Shown piece by piece: positions 8,557-19,182 of a DNA stretch of 53,343 nt. Each line of letters begins with the position of its first letter. Positions within the stretch are counted from its first letter, which is position 1. The stretch lies in contig NZ_JAJLPA010000025.1 in NCBI RefSeq assembly GCF_025548555.1, forward strand, positions 1 through 53,343, read 5' to 3'. Below the pieces are notes generated by a model. The model did not search any database. It was not told the DNA's origin and saw nothing but the letters and a program-made list of their open reading frames with translations. Origin of the DNA: Sphingomonas sp. A2-49. GTDB taxonomy: Bacteria > Pseudomonadota > Alphaproteobacteria > Sphingomonadales > Sphingomonadaceae. The translations under genes and the position numbers were made by a program.

Positions 8557-9896
8557 TGTACCCCCGATATCGTATCAAGCGACTGGTAGAACGCGGGATA
8601 GCTGGTCGCCACCGGGCTCACGTCATCGATCGTGACCGCACGCGCGGCGTGAAGTCCAGCGACCGTCATGCTCATTGCGATGCGATGATCCAGTTTCGAG
8701 GCGACGCGAGCGTCTGGCGTATCCGGCCCCGGGATCGGATCGCCGCCGGTGCCGGTGATCGCCAGCCCGTCCTCGAATTCCTCGCACGGCACGCCGCATG
8801 ACTCCAGCGCGCGCCGCATCGCCGCGATCCGGTCCGATTCCTTGACGCGCAATTCGTGCGCGCCACGCGCGACGGTGCGGCCGCGGGCGAAGGCGGCGGC
8901 GACGAACAGCACCGGATATTCGTCGATCATGCTCGGCGCGAGGTCGGGCGGCACGTCGATCGCGGTCAGCGCGGCATGGCGGACGCGCAGGTCGGCGACG
9001 GGCTCGCCGCCGACCTCGCGGGCGTCGACCTCGACGATGTCCGCACCCATCAGCCGCAGCGCGGTGACGAGGCCGGTGCGCGTGACGTTGAGGCCGACGT
9101 TGCGCACCAGCAGGTCGGATCCCGGCACGATCGATCCCGCGACCAGCCAGAAGGCGGCGGACGACGGGTCGCCCGGCACGGTGATCGTCTGCGGCCGCAG
9201 TTCCGCCTCGCCCGCGATGGCGATGACGCGGCCCGCGGGCGTATCCTCGACGGTGATGTCGGCGCCGAAGCCGCGCAGCATCCGCTCGCTGTGGTCGCGC
9301 GTCGCGACCGGTTCGACGACGGTCGTGGTGCCGGGCGTGTTGAGCCCGGCGAGCAGCACCGCCGACTTCACCTGCGCCGAGGCGACGGGCAGCGTATAGC
9401 GGATCGGCACTGCCGGACACATCCCGCGGACCATCAGCGGCAGGCGTCCGCCGGGGCTGGCGGTGATCTGCGCCCCCATCTGCGACAGCGGCTCGATCAC
9501 CCGCCCCATCGGACGCCCCGACAGCGAGGCATCGCCGGTGAAGGTCGCGGTGATCGGATGGCTGGCGACCAGCCCCATCAGGAGGCGCGTCGAGGTGCCG
9601 CTGTTGCCCATCTCCAGCGCGGTCGCTGGCTGGCGCAGACCGCCGACGCCGACGCCGTGGACGCGCCAGCTGCCGTCGTCCAGCCGTTCGATGTCGGCGC
9701 CCATCGCGCGCAGCGCGGCGGCGGTGGCGAGCACGTCCTCGCCCTCCAGCAGCCCGGTGATGCGGCTTTCGCCGACCGCGAGTGCGGCGAACATCAGCGA
9801 CCGGTGGCTGATCGACTTGTCGCCCGGGACCTGGATCGTGCCGGACAGGGGGCCGCGCGGGCCGACGGTGAGTGCCTGGGGGAGGGGGTGCGCCAT
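8553..9896 (-). CDS. aroA: 3-phosphoshikimate 1-carboxyvinyltransferase (EPSP synthase)
   Basis: A 447-residue enzyme of the shikimate pathway that joins shikimate-3-phosphate and PEP. The sequence follows the class II (Agrobacterium CP4-like) pattern closely: [13 protein letters not shown] at the N-terminus, [30 protein letters not shown] and [12 protein letters not shown]. The PEP/glyphosate loop reads GNSGTSTRL with Gly at residue 100, where CP4 has Ala. It is the first gene of aroA-cmk and is divergent from the TIGR02300 gene at 10020. Confidence 0.96.
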   Translation of the reverse strand: MAHPLPQALTVGPRGPLSGTIQVPGDKSISHRSLMFAALAVGESRITGLLEGEDVLATAAALRAMGADIERLDDGSWRVHGVGVGGLRQPATALEMGNSGTSTRLLMGLVASHPITATFTGDASLSGRPMGRVIEPLSQMGAQITASPGGRLPLMVRGMCPAVPIRYTLPVASAQVKSAVLLAGLNTPGTTTVVEPVATRDHSERMLRGFGADITVEDTPAGRVIAIAGEAELRPQTITVPGDPSSAAFWLVAGSIVPGSDLLVRNVGLNVTRTGLVTALRLMGADIVEVDAREVGGEPVADLRVRHAALTAIDVPPDLAPSMIDEYPVLFVAAAFARGRTVARGAHELRVKESDRIAAMRRALESCGVPCEEFEDGLAITGTGGDPIPGPDTPDARVASKLDHRIAMSMTVAGLHAARAVTIDDVSPVATSYPAFYQSLDTISGVQ

Positions 9897-10019
9897 GGGT
9901 CGGGGGCTTTGACAGCCACCTTGCGCTATGGCAAGGCGCGCCCCAAGTCACGGGCGGGGGCAACCTTTGCCTGCCATACTCAATTCCATCCTGGCCAATT
10001 CCGAAAGGCACTACGCGGC

Positions 10020-10340
10020 ATGATTAAGCCGGAATGGGGCACGAAGCGTACCTGCCCGAAATGCGCGACGCGCTTCTACGACCTCGAAAAGGACGATCCC
10101 GTCACCTGCATCAACTGCGGGTCGACCTGGAATCCCGAACCCATCCTCAAGTCCAAGCAGCCGCTGCCGTTCGAGCAGGCGAAGCCCGACACCAAGGAAG
10201 CCGACCGCGACCTCGAGGGTGAGGACGAGGATCTGGAAGCGCTGGGCGAAGAGGAAGAGCCCTCCGCCGACGACGAGGTCGACCTCGGCGGCGACGACGA
10301 TCTCGGCGTGGAAGCGCCGACCGAGGACGACGATCACTGA
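10020..10340 (+). CDS. TIGR02300 (FYDLN acid) family protein
   Basis: A 106-residue protein with an N-terminal zinc-ribbon-like motif (C12, C15, C30, C33) enclosing the family signature RFYDLEKDDPV. The C-terminal half is strongly acidic (runs of Glu and Asp ending in EDDDH). The family is restricted to alphaproteobacteria and has no known function. The ATG at 10020 is chosen because MIKPEWGTKRTC is the conserved family N-terminus; the longer upstream frame is antisense to aroA. Confidence 0.93.
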   Translation: MIKPEWGTKRTCPKCATRFYDLEKDDPVTCINCGSTWNPEPILKSKQPLPFEQAKPDTKEADRDLEGEDEDLEALGEEEEPSADDEVDLGGDDDLGVEAPTEDDDH

Positions 10341-10374
10341 TCGATAAAAAGGCATGGCGGGCGGATTTCACCGC

Positions 10375-10402
10375 TTGCCATGCCCCGGCGCCCCCGCTAG
10401 TG
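10375..10402 (+). promoter_or_regulatory. Possible tRNA-Ala promoter
   Basis: TTGCCA (10375-10380) and CTAGTG (10397-10402) are spaced 16 bp apart about 20 bp before the tRNA. The -35 resembles tRNA and rRNA promoters of alphaproteobacteria, but the -10 is weak. Confidence 0.3.
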
Positions 10403-10409
10403 GGGCGCC
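10387..10409 (+). terminator. Hairpin between TIGR02300 gene and tRNA-Ala
   Basis: Perfect 8-bp stem GGCGCCCC/GGGGCGCC with a 7-nt loop, 46 bp after the TIGR02300 stop. It overlaps the proposed tRNA promoter, so only one of the two assignments may hold. Confidence 0.4.
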
Positions 10410-10421
10410 TCCCGGAACGAT

Positions 10422-10497
10422 GGGGCCGTAGCTCAGCTGGGAGAGCGCTGCAATGGCATTGCAGAGGTCAGGGGTTCGATCCCCCTCGGCTCCACCA
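10422..10497 (+). tRNA. tRNA-Ala (anticodon GGC)
   Basis: A 76-nt cloverleaf. The acceptor stem is GGGGCCG with CGGCTCC (one G-T pair), the D arm GCTCAGCTGGGAGAGC, the anticodon stem CTGCA/TGCAG with loop ATGGCAT (anticodon GGC, reading GCC/GCU), the T arm GGGGTTCGATCCCC, and the 3' CCA is encoded. No integrated element is seen at its 3' end. Confidence 0.98.
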
Positions 10498-10997
10498 TCC
10501 GTTCCCGGATCGGCACCCTTGAGCGTGCGATCCCGTCGCCTGACCGTATCGGTCGCGACCGTTTTCGAGAAGAGCTACCGTCGATAGCGACGCGGGCGGA
10601 CGCCTGCGCCGCGCATCGGCTCCGGCATGCGTGACGTCATCCCCTTGCGATGACGCGGCGCGTGCGTCCTCTTGTTCACAGCAGCAGCGGCAAACCCCGA
10701 TCGTCATCCGGGACCTGTTCCCGGGTCTATCGCACCGCAGGCGCCCGACTCAATCAGGTAGCGCGCGCCCTCGCCGTATGGTGGACGTTCGAACAGGTTC
10801 GGGATGGCGATGCATGGCAGGATGCGTGCCGCTGACATCGGCCCGGCGGCATCCGTCGCGGGACTGGGGGAGCACGCCACGGATAAGGGGATCGACGCGG
10901 CATGGGCGCGACACGGCGGTTCGCCGGTGCGGGACCGGCGCGGTCGCGGCGGTCGGATGAGAGGAAAACGGCCCGGCGCGAACCACGCGGGCAACGG
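10498..10997. other. Intergenic stretch with hairpins, no gene seen
   Basis: No frame here has a ribosome site or a recognisable protein. It contains a CGTCATC/GATGACG hairpin (10635-10655) and a REP-like palindrome around 10701-10730 of the form ATCCGGGACC-TG-TTCCCGGG. The latter resembles a widespread intergenic repeat type of sphingomonads. Confidence 0.55.
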
Positions 10998-11029
10998 ATG
11001 CGGCGGGGACGCGAACGCCCCCGCCGCAT
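10998..11029 (-). terminator. Terminator-like hairpin after cold-shock gene
   Basis: Perfect 11-bp arms ATGCGGCGGGG and CCCCGCCGCAT with a 10-nt loop, 5 bp beyond the stop of the minus-strand cold-shock gene. No T-tract follows. Confidence 0.55.
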
Positions 11030-11033
11030 GCGA

Positions 11034-11249
11034 TCAGTCGACCGGCTGAAGGTTGACGGCCGAGGTCTTGCCCCGACGGTCCTGCTCCAGGTCGTAGCTG
11101 ATGCGCTGGTTCTGGTTCAGCGTCGCCATGCCGGCGCGCTCGACCGCCGTGATGTGGACGAACGCATCGGCGCCGCCCGTGTCGGGTGCGACGAAGCCGT
11201 ACCCCTTGTCGGCGTTGAAGAACTTTACGGTACCGGTGATGCTGCTCAT
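11034..11249 (-). CDS. Cold-shock domain protein (CspA family)
   Basis: A 71-residue single cold-shock domain that binds single-stranded RNA/DNA. RNP1 appears as KGYGFVAP (around residues 15-22) and RNP2 as DAFVHITAV (around 28-36); the ISYDLEQDRRGKTSAVNLQ tail is typical. A ribosome site (AAGGAT) lies 7 bp before the ATG. A leader of unknown length lies upstream, as is usual for csp genes. It may be a constitutive or stress homologue rather than a true cold-inducible one. Confidence 0.95.
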   Translation of the reverse strand: MSSITGTVKFFNADKGYGFVAPDTGGADAFVHITAVERAGMATLNQNQRISYDLEQDRRGKTSAVNLQPVD

Positions 11250-11554
11250 GGCAGTATCCTTTCTACTTGGCGCGCGACGGTGCGATTACCGACGCGCTCG
11301 TGCGCGCGAAGCAGGGAAGGAAGGAAGAGGGAGCCGCAAAGCACCGTAGACCGTCGATGTGCGACTCTAGCCCGTCCCATATGGCCCACTTCGCACGATA
11401 TCGCAAGGGCGCGCGGCCGGCGCGGTCGCGGCGCTGCCGATCACGGCTTGTGCTGCGACCGCGAAAGGGCCATCTAGTGCCTATCGGGCTGATCCTTTCA
11501 AGCATGGTCCGACTGAGAGATAACATGCGCTCCCGCTCTATCTGGGAGACCCGC
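11250..11554. other. Divergent intergenic region upstream of csp and a small gene
   Basis: About 300 bp without a credible gene. It must hold the promoter and leader of the cold-shock gene (minus strand) and the promoter of the 72-aa gene (plus strand). No clear -35/-10 pair could be assigned. Confidence 0.5.
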
Positions 11555-11773
11555 ATGTCGCGCGCGATCAACGTCAACGCCACCAAGACCGAAGTCCAGG
11601 CGCTGTGCCTGAAGCACAAGGCGCCGATCAGCGCGATCGAGACGCTGGCCTCCGGCGGCACCCGCGTCGTGCTGACCAATTCGGACGCCGCGGCGACGAT
11701 GGTGCGCGCCTTCGGTCGCAAGGTGCTGTCGGGAACGGTCGAGCGGACGCCGCTGCGGTTGCGCATGATCTGA
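11555..11773 (+). CDS. Small conserved-looking protein of unknown function (72 aa)
   Basis: Starts at ATG 11555 behind GGGAG at 6 bp; an in-frame ATG at 11525 behind GAGAG is possible and would add 10 residues. The product is a compact alpha/beta-looking basic protein, with KTEVQALCLKHKAPISAIET followed by a GGTRVVLTNSDAAATMVRAFG strand-helix pattern. No family is recognised. It may modulate nucleic acid or protein interactions, but nothing in the sequence proves that. Confidence 0.62.
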   Translation: MSRAINVNATKTEVQALCLKHKAPISAIETLASGGTRVVLTNSDAAATMVRAFGRKVLSGTVERTPLRLRMI

Positions 11774-11960
11774 CGGAAGCGGCCGGCGGGGACGACGCGC
11801 CGCCAGTCGGGCGGAGCCTTCCCGTGCAGGCGCGTCCCCGGTGATGGCCGGTCCCCAGTCTAGAAAGCGGACATCGAAGCGGCGGACGCGTCCCCGCGGC
11901 TGCGTCCAACCACGCCCCGGCCTTCGCCGGTATAGCCGGGCGGAGCGGTGACGCGGCGCC

Positions 11961-13289
11961 CTAGCGCGCCGCCGCCACCCGCCAGACCGTGTTGCCGACG
12001 TCGTCGGCGACGAGCAGTGCACCGGTGCGATCGCCGATCACGCCCACCGGGCGGCCATGCGCCTTGCCGTCCTTGTCGAGGAATCCGCCCAGCACGTCAA
12101 TCGGCCGGGCGCCCTCGACCGGGAAGCCGCGCGGGGCGAAGGGCACGAACACCACCTTGTAGCCCGACACCGGCTTGCGGTTCCACGATCCGTGTTCGCC
12201 GATGAACGCCCCCTGCGCGAAGCGGGCACCGAGCCGGACGTCGCCGGCGAAGGTCAGCCCCAGCGCCGCGACGTGCGGCCCGAGCGCATAGTCGGGCCGC
12301 TTCGAATATTGCTGGAGGTCGGGGCGGGCGGGCTCGACCCGCGTGTCCGGATAGCCGCCCCAGTAGAACCACGGCCACCCGAACTGGTCGCCCAGCTCCA
12401 CCTGCGTCAGGTAATCCGGCGCGAGGTCGGACCCCAGCATGTCGCGTTCGTTGACGACCGTCCACAGCTGGCGGTTGAACGGGCTGATCGCCATGCCCTG
12501 CGGGTTGCGCAGGCCCGAGGCATAAACGCGGAACGTCCGTTCCTGCGGATAGACCTGGAGGATATTGGCGCGGAATTTCTCGGCGTCGAGACCGTTTTCG
12601 GCGATGTTGGACGACGACCCGACGCCGACGAACAGCGTCCGCCCGTCGGGGGCGGCGACCAGCGTTCGGGCCCAGTGGTTGCCGCCGCCGTTCAGCCGCA
12701 CGACCAGCTCCGGCTTCGCCGCGATCCGCGTCGCGCCATCGGTATAGGGCACGCTGACGATCGCGTCGGTGTTGGCGACGTAGAGCCGTCCGTCGAGCAA
12801 GGCCATGCCCGTCGGCGAATCGAGCCCGGTCATGAAAACGTTGCGCCGTTCGGCGACGCCGTCGCCGTCCGCGTCGCGCAGCAGCGTGATGCGGTTGGCC
12901 GACGGCACGCCCGCACCGGCCTTCGCCATCAGCTTGCCCATCACCCAGCCCTGGATCCCGCCGCCCTCGCGTGGCGGCGAATTGGTCTCGGCGACGAGCA
13001 CGTCGCCGTTGGGCAGGCGATAGAGCCAGCGCGGATGGTCGAGCCCGCGTGCGAAGGCCTTCACGGTCAGGCCGGGGGCGGGAACGGGCGTCTCGGCACC
13101 CTGCCAGCCGACCACGTCGGCGACCTTGACGGTCGGCAGCGTCTGGATGCGCGCCTCCGTGATCTGCGGACGCTTGCCGGTGACCCGGTCGAACGGCACC
13201 TTCGCGGTGTCGGGCCAGGCGAGGTAGATCACGACGGCGACGCCGATGACGAGGATGAGCGCGGCGACGCGCAGGACGTGCTTGAGCAT
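11961..13289 (-). CDS. PQQ-type sugar (sorbosone) dehydrogenase family protein
   Basis: A 442-residue protein with an N-terminal transmembrane or uncleaved signal segment (residues 7-25) followed by a six-bladed propeller. Blade motifs include LDHPRWLYRLPNGDVLVAETNSP, GLDSPTGMALLDGRLYVANTD, GLRNPQGMAISP and GEHGSWNRKPVSGYKVVFVPF. These match the glucose/sorbosone dehydrogenase group that uses PQQ or acts as a periplasmic aldose dehydrogenase. The substrate is not predictable. It lies downstream of katG on the same strand, about 100 bp away. Confidence 0.9.
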   Translation of the reverse strand: MLKHVLRVAALILVIGVAVVIYLAWPDTAKVPFDRVTGKRPQITEARIQTLPTVKVADVVGWQGAETPVPAPGLTVKAFARGLDHPRWLYRLPNGDVLVAETNSPPREGGGIQGWVMGKLMAKAGAGVPSANRITLLRDADGDGVAERRNVFMTGLDSPTGMALLDGRLYVANTDAIVSVPYTDGATRIAAKPELVVRLNGGGNHWARTLVAAPDGRTLFVGVGSSSNIAENGLDAEKFRANILQVYPQERTFRVYASGLRNPQGMAISPFNRQLWTVVNERDMLGSDLAPDYLTQVELGDQFGWPWFYWGGYPDTRVEPARPDLQQYSKRPDYALGPHVAALGLTFAGDVRLGARFAQGAFIGEHGSWNRKPVSGYKVVFVPFAPRGFPVEGARPIDVLGGFLDKDGKAHGRPVGVIGDRTGALLVADDVGNTVWRVAAAR

Positions 13290-13351
13290 GATGCGAGGAT
13301 AGGGACACGAAGCGGCTTGCGGAAGGGGCTGCGTATGCCCCGGCCAGCGGT

Positions 13352-13383
13352 CGGGGGTGAGGCGGCGCGCCGCCGCACCCCCG
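13352..13383 (-). terminator. Long hairpin downstream of katG
   Basis: CGGGGGTG/CACCCCCG (8 bp) and an inner GGCGGCG/CGCCGCC (7 bp) form one extended stem interrupted by a single A-G mismatch. It lies 9 bp beyond the katG stop on the minus strand. It lacks a U-tract. Confidence 0.55.
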
Positions 13384-13391
13384 TCGCGGGC

Positions 13392-16740
<3,349 letters not shown>

Positions 16741-16750
16741 GGCGGCCGTG

Positions 16751-17263
16751 TCAGTCCTCTCGTACGAGATAGGGGTCCGCGATGCCGAGGGCGGCGAGCG
16801 CCTGCCGCTCGATCTCCTCCATCCCTTCGGCCTCTTCGTCCCCCATATGGTCATAGCCTAGCAGATGCAGCGTCCCGTGCACCAGCAGGTGCGTGGCGTG
16901 TTCGGCGACGCCGACGCCCTTTTCCGCCGCTTCCGCCGCGCACACGCCGTGCGCGAGGACGATGTCGCCGAGCAGCAGCTCGCCGTCGTCGCTGTTCTGG
17001 CTGACCGTGTCGATCAGGTCGGGCTGCACCATCGGAAAGGACAGGACGTTGGTCGGCCGGTCCTTGTGCCGGTACTGGCGGTTGAGCGCGTGCACCTCGT
17101 CGTCCGAGGTCAGGCGCACGCTGATCTCGACCGTCGCGGCGGTGGTCAGCAGTTCGCCGTGCGGCGTGCCCTCGATCGCGGCACGCGTCGCCCGGACGGC
17201 GAGCGCGTCCCAGTCGGTGTCGGCAGGCCAGGGCGCTTCGCGGGTGAGTTCGACGTGGATCAT
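16751..17263 (-). CDS. ybeY: Endoribonuclease YbeY (rRNA maturation)
   Basis: A 170-residue zinc metalloprotein for 16S rRNA 3'-end maturation and ribosome quality control. The signature HGTLHLLGYDH gives the three metal-ligand histidines H129, H133 and H139. The upstream RPTNVLSFP is also typical. The ATG at 17263 overlaps the TGA of vapC (ATGA), so ribosomes finishing vapC can start ybeY. A longer frame to 17344 lies inside vapC and is not credible. In most alphaproteobacteria ybeY directly follows phoH; here vapBC lies in between. Confidence 0.96.
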   Translation of the reverse strand: MIHVELTREAPWPADTDWDALAVRATRAAIEGTPHGELLTTAATVEISVRLTSDDEVHALNRQYRHKDRPTNVLSFPMVQPDLIDTVSQNSDDGELLLGDIVLAHGVCAAEAAEKGVGVAEHATHLLVHGTLHLLGYDHMGDEEAEGMEEIERQALAALGIADPYLVRED

Positions 17264-17655
17264 GCGAGGTCCGTCCGTGAAAAGTCGTTGCCCTTGTACA
17301 GCAGGAGCGCGTCGTTCGTCCTGGCGCAGGCATAGGCGAAGCAATCGCCCATGTTGAGGCGGGCCGGGTGGGCGCCCCTGCCATAGCGATGCGCCGCCAT
17401 GATGGCCTCATGGCGTTCTTCGGCGCCGATCGACGCGAGGCGGAGACCCGCCTCGTCGACGAAGTTCATGACCGCCGCCTCGGCTTCGATGAGGCTGATG
17501 TCGCGGAGTTTGGCGATCGCTTGCGTGGCTTCCCAGGCGCCCACCGCGCAATATAGGCGGTCGAGGTGGCGTTCGATAGCATCGGAAAGGTCGTCCGCGT
17601 CCGGTTCCCCGTGGACGATTGCAACGATCGCAGAGGCGTCGACGAGGATGGTCAA
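17260..17655 (-). CDS. VapC-type PIN-domain ribonuclease toxin
   Basis: A 131-residue PIN domain with the four acidic residues expected at the active site: D6 (VDASAIVAI), E42 (WEATQAI), D104 (GDCFAYACA) and D124 (GNDFSRTD). It starts with TTG inside the TGA of vapB (TTGA overlap). VapC toxins cleave tRNA or rRNA under Mg2+. The start is uncommon and suggests tight translational coupling to the antitoxin. The 3' end overlaps the ybeY start by 4 bp. Confidence 0.93.
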   Translation of the reverse strand: MTILVDASAIVAIVHGEPDADDLSDAIERHLDRLYCAVGAWEATQAIAKLRDISLIEAEAAVMNFVDEAGLRLASIGAEERHEAIMAAHRYGRGAHPARLNMGDCFAYACARTNDALLLYKGNDFSRTDLA

Positions 17656-17900
17656 TCGCCGTCTTCGTCGTTCAGCGAGTCATAGAACGCCTTGTCCGCC
17701 TTGAACCCGGTCGGCCTGCCCGGCAGATGCGTCTGACGCCACATCGCCATGCGCTCCCGCAATGGCACTGCCGCCTCCTGCCGGTCGAGTTCGTGTTGCA
17801 ACGCCAGCTTGACTGCCGCGGTTTTCGAAATGCCGTGCCGTTGCGCCAGCCGGGTGGCCAACGCATTGGCTTCATTGTCCCTGACGTAAAGGGATGCCAT
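17652..17900 (-). CDS. VapB-type antitoxin (Rv0623-like)
   Basis: An 82-residue antitoxin. The N-terminus is MASLYVRDNEANALATRLAQ, a strand-helix-helix DNA-binding segment of the Rv0623 family, followed by a charged C-terminus that would wrap the toxin. The ATG at 17900 is preceded by GGAGG at 7 bp. It is the first gene of the pair, as usual for vapBC. Confidence 0.9.
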   Translation of the reverse strand: MASLYVRDNEANALATRLAQRHGISKTAAVKLALQHELDRQEAAVPLRERMAMWRQTHLPGRPTGFKADKAFYDSLNDEDGD

Positions 17901-17914
17901 GACAGAGCCTCCGT

Positions 17915-17953
17915 ATATCCCCAAAAGGTATAGAGGATATCCCGTTCGGTCAA
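17915..17953 (-). promoter_or_regulatory. Candidate vapBC promoter and operator
   Basis: On the minus strand TTGACC (17948-17953) and TATACC (17927-17932) are 15 bp apart, slightly short for a sigma-70 promoter. An ATATCC/GGATAT inverted repeat (17915-17920, 17935-17940) brackets the -10 element, which is a good position for VapB or VapBC autorepression. The -35 overlaps the phoH stop codon. Confidence 0.45.
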
Positions 17954-18948
17954 GCGTCCGGTCCCTCATACGCTTCGACGATCCGCCCGACAATCGGGTG
18001 ACGGACCACGTCGGCGGCGGTGAAGCGGGTCATCGATATGCCCTCCACCCCTTCCAGCCGCACCGTCGCGTCGGCGAGGCCGGACGCGCCGACGCCGCCG
18101 GGCAGGTCGGTCTGGTTGGGATCGCCGCAGATCACCATCCGGCTGTTCTGGCCGAAGCGGGTGAGGAACATCTTCATCTGTGCCGGGGTCGTGTTCTGCG
18201 CCTCGTCGAGGATGACGAAGGCGTCGGCCAGCGTGCGGCCGCGCATGAAGGCGATCGGCGCGATCTCGATCTCGCCGCTGGCGATGCGCCGCTCGACCTG
18301 CTCGGCGGGCAGGCAATCGTGCAGCGCGTCGTAGAGCGGGCGCAGGTAGGGATCGACCTTTTCCTTCATGTCGCCGGGCAGGAAGCCCAGCTTCTCGCCC
18401 GCCTCCACCGCGGGACGCGACAGGATCAGCCGCTGGACGCTGCCGGTGATGAGCTGCGACACCGCCTGCGCGACCGCGATATAGGTCTTGCCCGTGCCCG
18501 CCGGCCCGAGCGCGAAGATCATGTCGTTGGTCGTCAGCTCGCGCATGTAATGCGCCTGCGCCGGCGTGCGCGGCACGATCGTCTTCTTGCGCGTGCGGAT
18601 CATCACCGACGGGATGCCGCCGTGTTCGGTGCTGACGATGCCGGCGAGCGTCGGTTCCGACGCCATCGCGATCGCCGCATCGACCAGGCCGGTGTCGACG
18701 TCCTCGCCGCGCTGGATGCGCTGATACAGGTCCTGCAACACGTCGCGGGCGAGCGCGACGTTCTCCGCCGCCCCTTCAAGCCCGACGCGATTGCCGCGGG
18801 CGGTGATGTAGACGCCGAGCCGGTTTTCCAGTGCGACGAGGTTCTGGTCGTATTGGCCGAACAGGGTGGCGAGCAGCTGCGGCTTGTCGAACAACACCTC
18901 CGCCCGGCTGCGGTCACCGGAGCGGGCGGGGACGGGTTTGCGGCTCAT
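17950..18948 (-). CDS. PhoH family ATPase (PhoL/YbeZ)
   Basis: A 332-residue cytosolic ATPase. It has an N-terminal KH-like region, a Walker A GPAGTGKT at 148-155, Walker B FVILDEAQN and the VICGDPNQTDLP sensor motif. It lacks the N-terminal PIN domain of PhoH2, so it is the YbeZ type that partners with YbeY in rRNA maturation. The ATG at 18948 opens a charged N-terminus typical of the family. The next gene downstream is vapB, with a 49-bp gap that carries the vapBC promoter. Confidence 0.95.
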   Translation of the reverse strand: MSRKPVPARSGDRSRAEVLFDKPQLLATLFGQYDQNLVALENRLGVYITARGNRVGLEGAAENVALARDVLQDLYQRIQRGEDVDTGLVDAAIAMASEPTLAGIVSTEHGGIPSVMIRTRKKTIVPRTPAQAHYMRELTTNDMIFALGPAGTGKTYIAVAQAVSQLITGSVQRLILSRPAVEAGEKLGFLPGDMKEKVDPYLRPLYDALHDCLPAEQVERRIASGEIEIAPIAFMRGRTLADAFVILDEAQNTTPAQMKMFLTRFGQNSRMVICGDPNQTDLPGGVGASGLADATVRLEGVEGISMTRFTAADVVRHPIVGRIVEAYEGPDA

Positions 18949-19060
18949 GCAATCCTTTCATGCCGGTATGGCATGCGGGGAATGTGGGATGCGGACCGGC
19001 GAAAGGGAAGCGGGAAAACCCGCGTGGGTGAATAGGCGACCGCCCGGATAAAGAGGATGG

Positions 19061-19171
19061 TCGCAGAGGCGCAAAGGACGCGGAGGTCCGGCGCGCGGCG
19101 CGAAGGCGCCTGCGCCATCATCACGTCAGGCATGCAGGCGCCGGCTTGCGCGTACGTCTCTGCGCCTCCGC
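19061..19171. repeat. Imperfect inverted repeat of the CGCAGAGGCGC / CTCTGCGCCTCCG type
   Basis: Between the phoH start and the miaB stop, CGCAGAGGCGCAAAGGACG (19062-19080) is partly mirrored by CGTCTCTGCGCCTCCGC (19155-19171). The same word type recurs in the sufC-sufD spacer (38366-38529). There is no gene in 18949-19182. Confidence 0.5.
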
Positions 19172-19182
19172 ACGCCGACGAG

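Noticed and set aside
10422..11033. Integrated element at the tRNA-Ala 3' end
   Set aside because: No integrase, no duplicated tRNA 3' end and no foreign genes are visible downstream.
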